Positions 23,040 to 33,435 of a stretch of DNA of 64,000 bases are shown here, in pieces; position 1 is the stretch's first letter; each line of letters begins with the position of its first letter. This stretch comes from Phyllostachys edulis (lineage: Eukaryota; Streptophyta; Magnoliopsida; Poales; Poaceae), in the NCBI GenBank assembly GCA_036346405.1, contig CM070561.1, forward strand, positions 21,174,215 to 21,238,214, in the 5' to 3' direction. The translations under genes were made by a program, and so were the position numbers. Under the pieces are notes generated by a model. It did not search any database, was not told the origin of the DNA, and saw only the letters and a program-made list of their open reading frames with translations.

Positions 23040-26000
23040 TGTCGGGACCCAAAATTACGATTCGGGACCCTCTGTGTTTAATGCACTAGCCCAGGATCAT
23101 GCTAGTGCACACAGTGTCAACAAAGATGGCAATCGATCCATACAAGCGAATAATAACATAAACGATTAACTTTGATTAACAAATAATGGTTTTGACCTTA
23201 AGGTCGAGTTTACAACTATTGAGCCACGCAGGGCTAACATAGGAAATAAACGGCAGCGGAAACATAAACGGTAGTGGCACCCCATCGATTCGCCACAGCA
23301 ACCGATCGATCAAGACCTCACGATCGGGCACCTTCGATGTACTCGTCCTCGAATTTGGTGAAGACTCCTCCTCGCTTGATTCGTCAAAACAAGCGTGAGT
23401 ACACACCGCACTCGCAAGCCACACCACGAGATGCAAAATATATATATTTGGCTTTTTACAAAGGAAGGCATTCTCGTGGCTCTTTTGCATAAATGCAACT
23501 TTTGCAATTAAATACAATTAATAGATTAAAGACAGTAAAACAAATAGACGATAATAATTTTAACAAGTTATTTCACAAAGACACACACACGACCCTAACA
23601 GTGATTCACATAGCTAGATGATTTAATCACATAGCTCCCTTCCCACACGCTTTTATGAAAATCTACCCCTAGTGTCAAATCCCGAGCATTGTCCATGATC
23701 ATGACGCGCTATTCAATAGATTAAGTTACACTCTGCAGAGTTTGTACACTTTACCCACAAGATACAATTAGTGTAGCTAACACTAATCATAACAAAGCAT
23801 TTCAGATACCTTATCCTACTATGCTAGGCCCATCTCAAAACAGCATGTGGTCGACAGGAGCTCAGTTCAAAGGAGCACATGGTGAGGTCCTTAATTGACC
23901 AAGGCAAGACTTCCAGCTAACTAAATCACATAGACACACAGATTATTATAATTCACACAGTCCACACAGTTCACACAGTCCACCCTTTCACACAAGATCC
24001 ACCCCTTGCCTCACCCCAAAACCTTTTACCACCCCCGGTTGATTTAAGTGCAACATATGCCACAAAGACACATAGTACACACAGTTTGTTCACAGTTTCA
24101 TATTCACTTAGTCAATTTATAACAAAGAAGATACATGACAAGTGAGTCGTGGCATGGCTAAGCAATCTAATATAACTAACCAACCCACGTTGGTGCTACA
24201 ATATTTACCAACTAATTATCAACTAGGGTGACAAGGAATCAAGGCTTAACAATTACACAAGAGAGGCATATCAATTTGGAATTAACTCATCGCACCCAAA
24301 AGCTTTTAAATAAATACTTGAATTAAGATGCAGAATTTGAATTAAAATACTTTTATAAAACTGGGAAGCAAAATGGTCAAGGGCATAGCTTGCCTTGAAA
24401 AGGATCTAGGAATTGATCTTGGTCTTGGAAAGGTCCTTCTTCTTCAACTCTTCCAGCAGCGTCGAAGTCTACTCGCAAACGACACAAACAAACAAAACTA
24501 AATAAAAAACCAGAAGCAAATAACTCCAATAAAATAATTAAAAAAAACTCCAATAGATAGATCTGGATTTTAGACGAATTTAGAAATTTGAATGGATGGA
24601 TTTGGAGTTAGGATTCAATTATTATGAATTTTACAAATTTTAACCTAAATTTGGAAATTAAATAAATTCTAAATTCTAAAACTAAACTGAACTCCAAATT
24701 ACATAATTATATGTTATTTAATTAGACAATAATTTTCTAAGATTTTAGCAATTTAAATCATCCAATTTGGATTTGGGATTCAAAAGATATGAATTTTACA
24801 AGTTTTAACCTATCTCTTGAATTTTAAATGAATTTCTAAATTTAAACAAAAGTCAAATTTAAATAATTTTGATTTGATTATCTAGATCTAAATTTTATAT
24901 GAATTTAGAAATTTGAAACACCCAATTTGGAGTTTGGATGCAAAAGTTATGAATTTTACAAATTTAAACCTAAATCGTTATTTAACAATTTCCGAATTAT
25001 TTTTCTAAAGGAAATTCTAATTATTGCAAGGTGACGTCGTGAAGGATTTTCGGAAATGAAATAATAAAGAAAACCCGACATGTGGGGCCCACATGTCGGT
25101 GGAGATGGCTCACTGAGAGACCGGGTCTCACCGAGCCTCTAATCTGGGCGGGGTGGACTACCACGCTGGCGCACACGCTGGGCGCCGACGCGCGCCACGC
25201 AGACGACACGCAGCGGGCGCCGAGGTGGTGTCGACGTGACGGGCATGAGGGCGGCGGCACACGGGAACCAAGGGTCCCGGCGAACGGCGGTGAGCTGACG
25301 ACGATGAATGGTACAGGGAGGTGGAGGGGAACACGGGGATCTCGAGGGTGTACTCACGGGTGCTTACGGACGAGCGAGGCGGCCGGCGGCGAGGTTTTGG
25401 CGGAGGAGGAGGTGCGGGCTCAACGGCGACGACGTTAGAGTGCTCCTCCAACGAGACGAAGGTGACTCCGAGGTTCCTCTCGATCGCGCGATGCCGACGG
25501 TGTGGCGTTGAGGCCCGGCGGCCGGTTGCCAGACGGATTGCTCGTCGAGCAAGCGGCGGCGAGATTTGGTCTACAAGCTCTGCGGCGACTCAAGGGCTCG
25601 GGAGAGGTGTGGGTTGGGGACTTGAGTTGAGGGCGGCGCGATCCGGGGTGCCTTTTATAGGGGCCGGGAGGCACCAGGGCGGCGTGGCGACGAGGAGATC
25701 GTGGGCGGCGGCGATTGAACGTGGCGCAACCGCCGCGAGGATGAGGTGGTCGTGAGGTGTGGCGGTGGGGTCGGGAGTCGTGGCGCACGCGCAGAGGACG
25801 CGGGGAGGTTGGAGGCGCCCGTTGCGAAGCTCGGCGTTGACCGCCCATGGCGGTTGCGCGCGGAGAACGCGCGGAGACGAAGACGGCGAAGGTGACGACC
25901 CTGTAGCGGGCCCGCTTGGCAGCGAGACAGGGAGGCGGCCCACGCGTCAGAGAGAGAGCGGCGGCAGCGAAGCGGAGATCAAGCGCCCAACTCGGATCGG

Positions 26001-26363
26001 ACAGACTCACGGAGGATTGGGCCGAGATGAACAAGATCTGGTGAGGGAAATCGGCCGAACACTATTTGAGTTTTAAATAGCTTTTTCTTTTTAAGAAAAT
26101 AGCGAAATTCAAATAAGCAATGGAAAATAGCAAATGAACTTGGAAAAATTCCAGAAAATTCCAGAAAATATATCCAAGCTCATAGAATCCAAATAAAATA
26201 GTTTTGACTATTGTTCATGTTGGGATTATTCATATTAAATTGTTTTGTTACTAAAGTCCAAGTTAAAGCTTTTGAACTAAATTCAAATAAATCCAAATGG
26301 TGAATTTTCTCTCTACTAACTATTCAAAGGATTTTTAAAGCTCTAAAAAATTAGGATGTTACA
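23040..26363 (-). repeat. 5' LTR of H (in element orientation)
   Basis: On the plus strand it runs from TGTCGGGACC to AGGATGTTACA. It has the same AT-rich core (24601-25020) as the 3' LTR. Small indels versus the 3' LTR cluster at 23290-23420, 23640-23720 and 25070-26040, where CAG, CTG and CG are frequent. The long frames at 25082-26076 are LTR noise. Confidence 0.95.
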
Positions 26364-26368
26364 GCTCC
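26364..26368. repeat. Target-site duplication of H, right copy (GCTCC)
   Basis: GCTCC follows the terminal TTACA of H and matches 13966-13970. The interrupted LTR of relic B resumes directly after it. Confidence 0.95.
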
Positions 26369-27575
26369 CTCCCTTGGCTGCCACCCCTCCTGGTCATCCT
26401 CCCCCATTGGCGCCTCCACCTCCACCTCCTCCATTGCTGCTCCTTGGAGAGGTCCTGCTGCTGGCCGGCAACAAGAAGGAGGAGAAGAGAAGGAAGAAGA
26501 GGGGAGAAAGGGAGGAGATGAGAAGAGATCTTCTTTGGGGTGTTTGATCAGCATCTTCCTATGGTTCTACAAGGGTAACAAAGTGCTTTCCCCACTGTTT
26601 GATGAGGATTAGTTGCGAATTCGATTAATAGGGTTGGATCGTTTTGCTGCCGGTAGATGTTCAATTCTGTCCAGTATCTTGCGTGGTCGATTTTGGGTTC
26701 TTAGAGACCTAATTTGAGATATCCATATCCTAGAGATATTTATATAATGTTTTTAGCTTTCCGTGGCCGCCTAGAACACCTAATTCCAACATACAGATCA
26801 AAAGTTATGATAGTTTCATTCCTGCTGTCCAGAATTCCGACGAGATTGATCTATCGATTTGTCTTTTAAGATATGTTTATGTTAAATACAAATTCAGGGT
26901 TTCCACCCAACTAGGTTGTTTTAGTATTTTTCATAACCTTTCTAGAATGATAAAGAATTCCCTAATCAGAATTGTAGATCAAAAGTTGTGATCTGTTCTT
27001 TACTGCTGTCCATTTCGTCTGGGCAGAATCTGTCTTTTAAGTTCATCTGCCTGTTAGCATTTTATTTTGGTCTAATTGGGTTATCTCGCCAACTAGAATA
27101 TTGTAGATATGTTTGTTAAGTTTCTTTAGGAATTGGGCTCACCTCGTTCTGAGACCTAGATCAATAGTTATGGTTTATTCCGTGCCGCTGTCCAGATTCA
27201 TTTCTGTTGTTGTGTTGCCTGATTTCAGAATAGGGTAAATGGCTATTTCTTGGGTGTTCAGGAGGGTGTTGTAGAACGTTACTGGTAGTGTCCTGTAACA
27301 TGTTGTTCTTATTTTGAGTACTTACTTGTGTAGGCGGAGAGGGTTCGGGTTTAGGGGCACCGTCATTGCCTACTAACACGTCACAACGCGAAAGGCAAGT
27401 ACTTTGATGTTCTTATGATTAGTGAATGCTGAATGCTTGATGTTCATATTGTGCTTTTCTGTGATCCATGAGAATATTCAAAGTTTATGTTCCTTTCTTA
27501 TGCGTTATTTCCATGTGTGGATATGATGTCTTTTATAATTCATATTTCAATACATGCATCTATTTTCATGTTCCT

Positions 27576-27708
27576 TCCACGGGAGTGGATTATAAGACCC
27601 ATCAATTCCAGTATGGGCACGTAAGACCCACCATTCCAATGTGGGCAGATTTGGATACCCGTATGAAATGTTCTTCATACGGGATTTGGATCCCCGCATT
27701 TTGTTAAA
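27576..27708 (+). other. Serial hairpin cluster in the LTR of relic B
   Basis: Five short inverted repeats follow one another. They are TCCAC/GTGGA (27576-27589), CCCAT/ATGGG (27598-27617), CCCAC/GTGGG (27627-27645), CCCGTATGAA/TTCATACGGG (27658-27683) and CCGCATTT/AAATACGG with one mismatch (about 27694-27713). The same series, in reverse order because of strand, occurs in both LTRs of relic D. Function is unknown; an RNA structure in the LTR transcript is the simplest idea. Confidence 0.6.
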
Positions 27709-28272
27709 TACGGTCTTAGGTGAACACCGACGGGTGTGTCACTAGCTATACTGGTATAAGCATGTGTGCAGTACATTCAATTCATTCAATCCATTCATTC
27801 CATTTATTCATATATTCATTTGGTGCTATGTTCATATTTGCTATATGTCCACTTATTCACTGTACTTGCTAGTCTCAGACTCATTCTTGCTTTGTTTGTT
27901 TATTTTAGGTGATCGTTGATGATGGCTCTATTGGGAAGGTGTAGACACGCACTATTCGTTCACTTCACCATATTTCATTTCAATAATAGGACTTGGTTCT
28001 ATCCTTCATTCGTTAATTGATGAACTGTAATAAGTAAAGTTAGATGTGGTTGATAACCCTCTCTATGTTACTGTTGATTAAGTACTGCTTGTGATCTTCG
28101 ATCGCCCTTTTGATATACTTGCTTGAATTCATACTATATTCGTGCCATGGTTCTATTAAATATTGATATCTTTATGTCATTAGATGATATATTATTCAAA
28201 TTCTTTCACATTATGGTTGTATGTTAGATTATTTAGGTGACATCTTAGCTTCCGAATAGCCAGGGTGTTACA

Positions 28273-28640
28273 GTTAGGCCATACATAGTGGATGAATAAC
28301 ACCAAGAAACAATGAGAGGCAAAAGATCCAAATCCTACACTACCCGAGTCTCTCATGCTCAGTCATGCTCGAGATTCCGTTCTCGAGACCGCCCAAACCA
28401 CGAGTTTGGGACCGCTCAGAGCTTGCCTCTGAGTGCGACCTACACTACCCTGGATCCACGTACCTAGGTACGCTTGAGATCCCGTTCTCGAGACCGCCCA
28501 AACCATGTGTTTGGGACCGCTCAGGTCTCATTCCTGAGTACGCCCAGGACTTCGCTCCTGAGTAAGCTAGAGCTACATGCTTGGAATACCACGAACCACT
28601 CGTTTGTAAAATTTGGTATTCAAAAATGAGGTAAGTCACA
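28273..28640 (+). repeat. Degenerate 100-bp duplication
   Basis: A segment of about 50 bp occurs at 28367-28420 and again at 28469-28520. It contains TTCTCGAGACCGCCCAAACCA, then TTTGGGACCGCTCAG, and is internally palindromic (CCCAAACC/GTTTGGG). It follows the end of the relic B LTR. No coding function is apparent, although the frame at 28365-28565 is open across both units. Confidence 0.5.
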
Positions 28641-29509
28641 TTTTTTCGCGTTCAACCTATATTTGATTTCTATAGAGGTCTTTTCATAATTTATTTTTGG
28701 TAAAGTATTTTTGTAGGACATGAGATGAGAGCTTGAGCACAATGCGAATTACTTTTTTTAGTGGCATTGTCTAGTGGTCATGAAGCATGCATGCCACATG
28801 TTCCATACTAGAGCTTATTTTGTCTACAAGCATTGACTTTATTTTTAATGATTCACTTATATATTGAGATACTGAGATATATCTTCATAGGCCTATCTAT
28901 AGTTCTACAAGACACAATAATCCTGCCTCTTTCACATGTAACATGAGAAAGCCCTGCACTTAAACTCCGGAAGCAACGGAGAAGAGAAAAGAAATACAGT
29001 ATATCGAGTAAGAACAATACTCAGCTCATCATCTCCAATTAATTCTAACTTGATATGTTGTTGCTACTCAATTTCCATTTTATTTGCAGTAAATTACGCT
29101 TGCCAATTTCTTGTAATCCTCCCTATAATGGACTAGTGTTCAAGTGACTCCTACAAGATTGCGTAAAACAATTACAAGCATAAAAACACAAACAAACTAA
29201 TACCTACTTATCCCACAACATTAGCTTAAGCTTGTCATTGAACACTAAAATCTTCATATAGAGAACGATGATAGGATAAGATGATTAAGAAACAAGCTTC
29301 TTATAATGAATTCCAATAAAAAGAATCAAGGTTCTACAAACTGAAACTATGAATGGACCTCCAAAACAGATTCATTAAAAGGAAATCTTGTACAAGATTT
29401 CAATTATGGCTCATGACAACAAGAAAAAAATAAACAGATAATGAGTACCATGTATAGTTCATCAATTACATTACGTTATTCAACTAGAAAAAGAGTAGCA
29501 AAACTAAGA
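28641..29509. other. AT-rich intergenic stretch
   Basis: I find no gene, RNA or clear repeat in this stretch; all frames are short. Confidence 0.5.
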
Positions 29510-29830
29510 GGAAATGAAGTCAGACCTTGATTCACGGGGAGGAAAGGCCTGGGGGAGGAATTTGGTCAAGTGGGGATGATGGTTGGCGGTGGGAAGAAGG
29601 CCGTGGGTAAGGATGGGCGGCCGGGGGAGGACTACCGCGGTGGAAGGATAGGCGGCCGAGAGAAGGACTGCCGGCAGCTGGGTGAAGATTGGCGGGGAGA
29701 GGGTGATCGCCGAGGGGAGGACGGCCACGGGGGAGGACGCCCGGCAGCGGGAGGACGGGAATGGGGGTAAAGAGAGAGGCGCACGGGAGTGGATAGGGAA
29801 GATGGGGAAAATGAATAACTAGCTGTGGAG
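29510..29830 (-). other. GC-rich, strand-skewed block, possible gene fragment
   Basis: The plus strand is very G-rich and the minus strand C/T-rich with frequent CCTCCCC motifs, as in 5' leaders or first exons of grass genes. Frames on both strands are open but low in complexity, and no domain is visible. It adjoins the CACGCCA-type repeat at 29851-30068, so it may be a host gene fragment carried by a Mutator-like element. This is only a suggestion. Confidence 0.3.
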
Positions 29831-29850
29831 AAGCTCATAAGTCACCACTG

Positions 29851-30068
29851 CCACGCCATGACTCGTGGCATGAAAATATAACTCGTCACGCCATGGGCTA
29901 TGGCGTGACAGATGCCACGCAAGCCCTCCACGCTGGCACGACGCACAGACGAGGGCTTGCGTGGCAGTTTTGGCCACGCCACCATAGGTGGCATGGTGGC
30001 GTGGCCAAAGGGGTTAGAATTGAAAATAAAGTTCGTGAGAGATGAACTTTAAAATTTTGATAAAAAAA
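29851..30068 (+). mobile_element. One-ended copy of a Mutator-like MITE (CACGCCA/TGGCGTG family)
   Basis: Repeated CACGCCA...TGGCGTG palindromes end in GAATTGAAAATAAAGTTCGTG and an AACTTTAAAATTTT terminus. This right end matches the right end of the complete element at 59793-60143. The left terminus is not present, so this copy is truncated or rearranged. Confidence 0.55.
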
Positions 30069-30234
30069 TTCGCCTTACTCCGTTTTCGTTTACCGGTCAC
30101 TTTTGACTTGTACGAGTTAAACTTTGTAATCTTCAAGCAATACTATTGTTTTTAAAATATTTTTATTGATCATACAGAAATGATATTGTTAGATTTGTCA
30201 TAAGAAATACTTTCATAATATTTGATGAAATGTA

Positions 30235-30503
30235 TTACTCACTCTGTTTCGCTATATTTGTTCGTAGCCCGGGAGTATCTGTTTCAATATATTTGTTCAT
30301 TGTGGGAATCTAGAGTGTAGTTATTGCAATTTTTCCTCTCTCGACCTCTACTTAAATGTTTTGAAAGAGGTTAAATGGTTGTGGTATGCCATTTAATAGG
30401 GACATGTATGTTCATCTCTCATTAAAAATTTGTTAGATTTAGTGATTCTTTGGTTTGTGTGTATGGTAAATTGTGGACAAATATAGTGAAATAGAGAGAT
30501 TAT
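30235..30503. mobile_element. Stowaway-like MITE
   Basis: TTACTCACTCTGTTTCGC at the left end and the reverse complement of GTGAAATAGAGAGATTAT at the right end form imperfect terminal inverted repeats, continuing into CTATATTTGTTC. The CTC-CTCTGTTTC start is typical of Tc1/mariner-derived Stowaway elements. There is no coding capacity. Exact ends and the TA duplication are uncertain. Confidence 0.55.
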
Positions 30504-30641
30504 TGTAAAATTAGCGATCGAAGTTTAACCTTGGAGACCATGAAAAATCAACCGTACCCGGTATTCTCGAGTTATATGCCTATGTAAGGATGAGAAGATG
30601 TAGTTAACTAAACATTGCATAAAGTCTGAACTAGTTGCAGC

Positions 30642-30646
30642 ATGTG
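30642..30646. repeat. Target-site duplication of solo LTR F, left copy (ATGTG)
   Basis: ATGTG precedes TGTCGGGACC here, and ATGTG follows GGGATGTTACA at 53694-53698. Confidence 0.8.
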
Positions 30647-33430
30647 TGTCGGGACCAGATTTTTGAATCTAAACCCTTTGTGTATTTCTGCACCAGTCCC
30701 ATGATCAGTAGCTAGTGCACACAATAAAAACATCGTTGATAACAAGTTCGAATCACGAAATAACATTAATAAACAACTGAGTACCGGTCTTATGACCACT
30801 TATTACAAAAGAGGTCAAAAGACCTTGAGTCTTACAGTAGCGAAAACAACGAATGATAAACTCCGAGTGGTGGCCCATCAAATTGTCCACTAGCATTCGA
30901 CTGGGGGGCTGCCTTTGTCAAAGCCACAGACGAAGTAGTCATAGTCATTCTCGATATCATTGAAGGCTTCTGAGATTTATTTTGAGTGTAGCATGTGAGT
31001 ACATAAAGTACTCCGTGAGTCTTAGGAAATATAAATATGTATAGCTTTAACAAATGAGGCTTAAATGGTTCTTTTGCATAAAGCAATATTTTAAATTTAA
31101 ACATCTTTCATAAAGCACTTTTGACGAAAAGTAGTTTCAATAATTACACTAATTATATCACTAGTGGAGATTCTAGCTACCAACTACTAGTATCAAGGCT
31201 CTAGTCGCCAAGGTTTCAAGGATAGGACTCTAGCTTCCCAACTGGCTCTAGCTGCTAGAAATCTACCTGAGAGTCCCCACTGCTCTCGGTTCCCAAAGTT
31301 TACTCTTTTGAAATCAAAACCAAAATTTACCATGTGAAAACACATCTTGCCTGCCCTTGACCGTGGGCACGGCTTTTCAAATAGTTTTTAACACTCTGCA
31401 AAGGTTGTACAGCTTGACTCACACGAGATAATTAGCTTATAATGTCATCCTCACACACTTCCAAAGGTGTGCGACTAAGTGATTATCACAAGGCTTTTAC
31501 AATACATTCATCCTCACATTAGCTCGTCTGGTGAGCTTAACCCCAAGTCATGGAAATCATTTACCATCAACCCAGAGCTCACCGTTGTGGGAGATAACTT
31601 GCCCAGACATGGACGTCCCTTACCATCGCCCAATGCAAGCCCCGATAGAGATGGAGTTCCCTTACCATGTTGCATGTCCCAAGATATAGAAGTGCATTTA
31701 CCATGACCTGCACATCTCAAGATATGGAAGTACATTTACCATAATCAAGAGAACACTTATCACTATAGCTTGCGAGCTTAATGCTTGGACTCGGTAAATT
31801 ATTCAGCTAGGTCCTTCCCATTTAGGACATGTGGTTGTATGCTAGTGCTCAGTTTGGATTGTCACAAGCGTCGGTCCTTAATATGACTTAGGCGGAACTT
31901 TACACAATAGAAGTTCTCGTGCTCAACCTGCACCTGCCTAATCTTACCATCCGCCCAAGTTGAAACATATTTTCATCAAATTATTTTATTTTCCAAATAC
32001 TGACATTACCTATTGTCATATATTTTCCAAACAAATCATAAAGGGTAATAATGGTTTCCCCCCAAAAGGTTAAACAAGACCGCAAAGCATGTCTAAGCAA
32101 TTCTACCGTATATAGCTATTTTGCAAAGTTGTAATCAATATTGCGGATTTTCTATGCTAGGGTTATGTAATGTCCTAAAAAAAATTAGATGAATTAGCTA
32201 CGCATATCATATTTATGTGTGTAAATTATGGATCAATGTAATATTTTTGTTGTTGTAATAAAGTTGTCCCAAAATTTCAAACTTTTAATTTGAATTCAAG
32301 CTTTTATATCATTCCAGAAAAATGTTTGTTTAAAAGTGGTTGTAAGTAATTTATTAAAATACTAGATTATTTAGCATGAATTAATATAATTTTTCACAAA
32401 TTTTTAGAAGTCATTTTGATTCCATCAAAATCCAAACCATTTCTCTAATGCAGTTTTGAAAAAGATTTTTATTTTGACAATTTGAGTATGAACAGTACCT
32501 AAAACCATTTTTACTAAGTCCTATTTGATTCTTAGAACTCTCACAAAAAGTTTCAGAATTTTTAGAATTTATCTTCTATTTTTAATCGCTTGGTCAAACG
32601 TTTTGTATTTTGGTCAAAACTAAATCAAAACCCTAACTCAAACTTCAAACCGACTGGACCACCTGAGCTATCTTGGCTCAACCACCTAACCCAACACCGA
32701 CTTGAACCGCACCGCACCGCTATTCCGACCGGACCTGAACCCAACTGGTTTGACTCAACCCACTCATGGCGCCGCTTCCTTTCTTCCTCTGACGAGTCAG
32801 CCCCACTAGTCAGGCCCGTCTTCGTCCTTGCCACGCTGCTCGCTCGTGTGCGCTGTCACCTCGCGCTCTCACCACCGAGCTGGTCCTCACCACCTCAAGC
32901 TCTCGTGTCCAACTATGAGGCATCGCCTAGACCTCCCGATCCTTCTGAGCCTATCCATTCGTCCCCTCCCGCACCCTCTTGCCTTCTCTGCTCGTTTCTT
33001 TGTTTCAACCGTGGAAGTAGATGAGGGGAACGTCGCTGCCTTGATACCTCCCACGAGTCCACATCACCAACATCGAACTCCATGCTCGATGCCACGTCTG
33101 TTTTTGCTGGTCCGAGACCTTGCCATCCACTTTTATTTGGTATAATTTTGAAACATGTCTTTGTTACCTAAAAAATTGATAATTATATTAATTGTACCTT
33201 AAGGACTTTAACTTTGACAAATTCTCATATGATCTCCAATTGAACTAAAAATTTCACCTAAAATCTTACTCTACCCATTGTGTGAACTTCAAGCTATTTT
33301 GAATGACTTGATATTTTCCTCTTTATTTGGAGTTTATTGCAATATCATCTTTTCGTTAGGTTTCGATGATTTTGACGTATTGTGAATTTCATCTGAGGGT
33401 AATTAAGAGTGGTATCAGCAAAGGCAAGCA

Positions 33431-33435
33431 ATCCC
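33431..33435. repeat. Target-site duplication of solo LTR G, left copy (ATCCC)
   Basis: ATCCC precedes TGTGGGGACC and recurs after GTGACA at 38072-38076. The other E LTR has a single uninterrupted copy at the same place (about 44697), which is the empty site. Confidence 0.95.

Larger units (their letters stand above)
13971..26363 (-). mobile_element. Full-length Ty3/gypsy chromovirus-type LTR retrotransposon (H)
   Basis: This is a complete 12.4-kb element on the minus strand. It has LTRs of 3342 and 3324 bp, a 5-bp target duplication, a tRNA-Met primer site, a purine tract and the domain order extra ORF, gag with CCHC knuckle, protease-RT, RNase H, integrase, chromodomain-like tail. RT-before-integrase order and the tail identify Ty3/gypsy, chromovirus branch, probably Tekay/Del-like. 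The LTRs are identical over a long AT-rich section, so insertion was recent. The pol frame nevertheless shows several frameshifts, many at CAG/CTG-type sites, which may be sequence errors. Confidence 0.93.
13567..28272 (+). repeat. 3' LTR of relic B, interrupted by element H
   Basis: The LTR begins TATAATACCCC (TG mutated to TA) and ends GGGTGTTACA. It is split into 13567-13970 and 26369-28272 by insertion of H at a GCTCC site, so without the insert it is about 2.3 kb. The right part shares the hairpin cluster and the segment around GTGAACACCGACGGGTGT with the LTRs of relic D. The bases after it (GTTAG) would be the target duplication of B, whose other copy lies before the window. Confidence 0.7.

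Noticed and set aside
32590..33145. Frames of 105-144 codons in the 5' LTR of E, recurring at 42958-43458
   Set aside because: They recur because the LTRs are repeated; the frame and length differ between copies and the protein is low in complexity.
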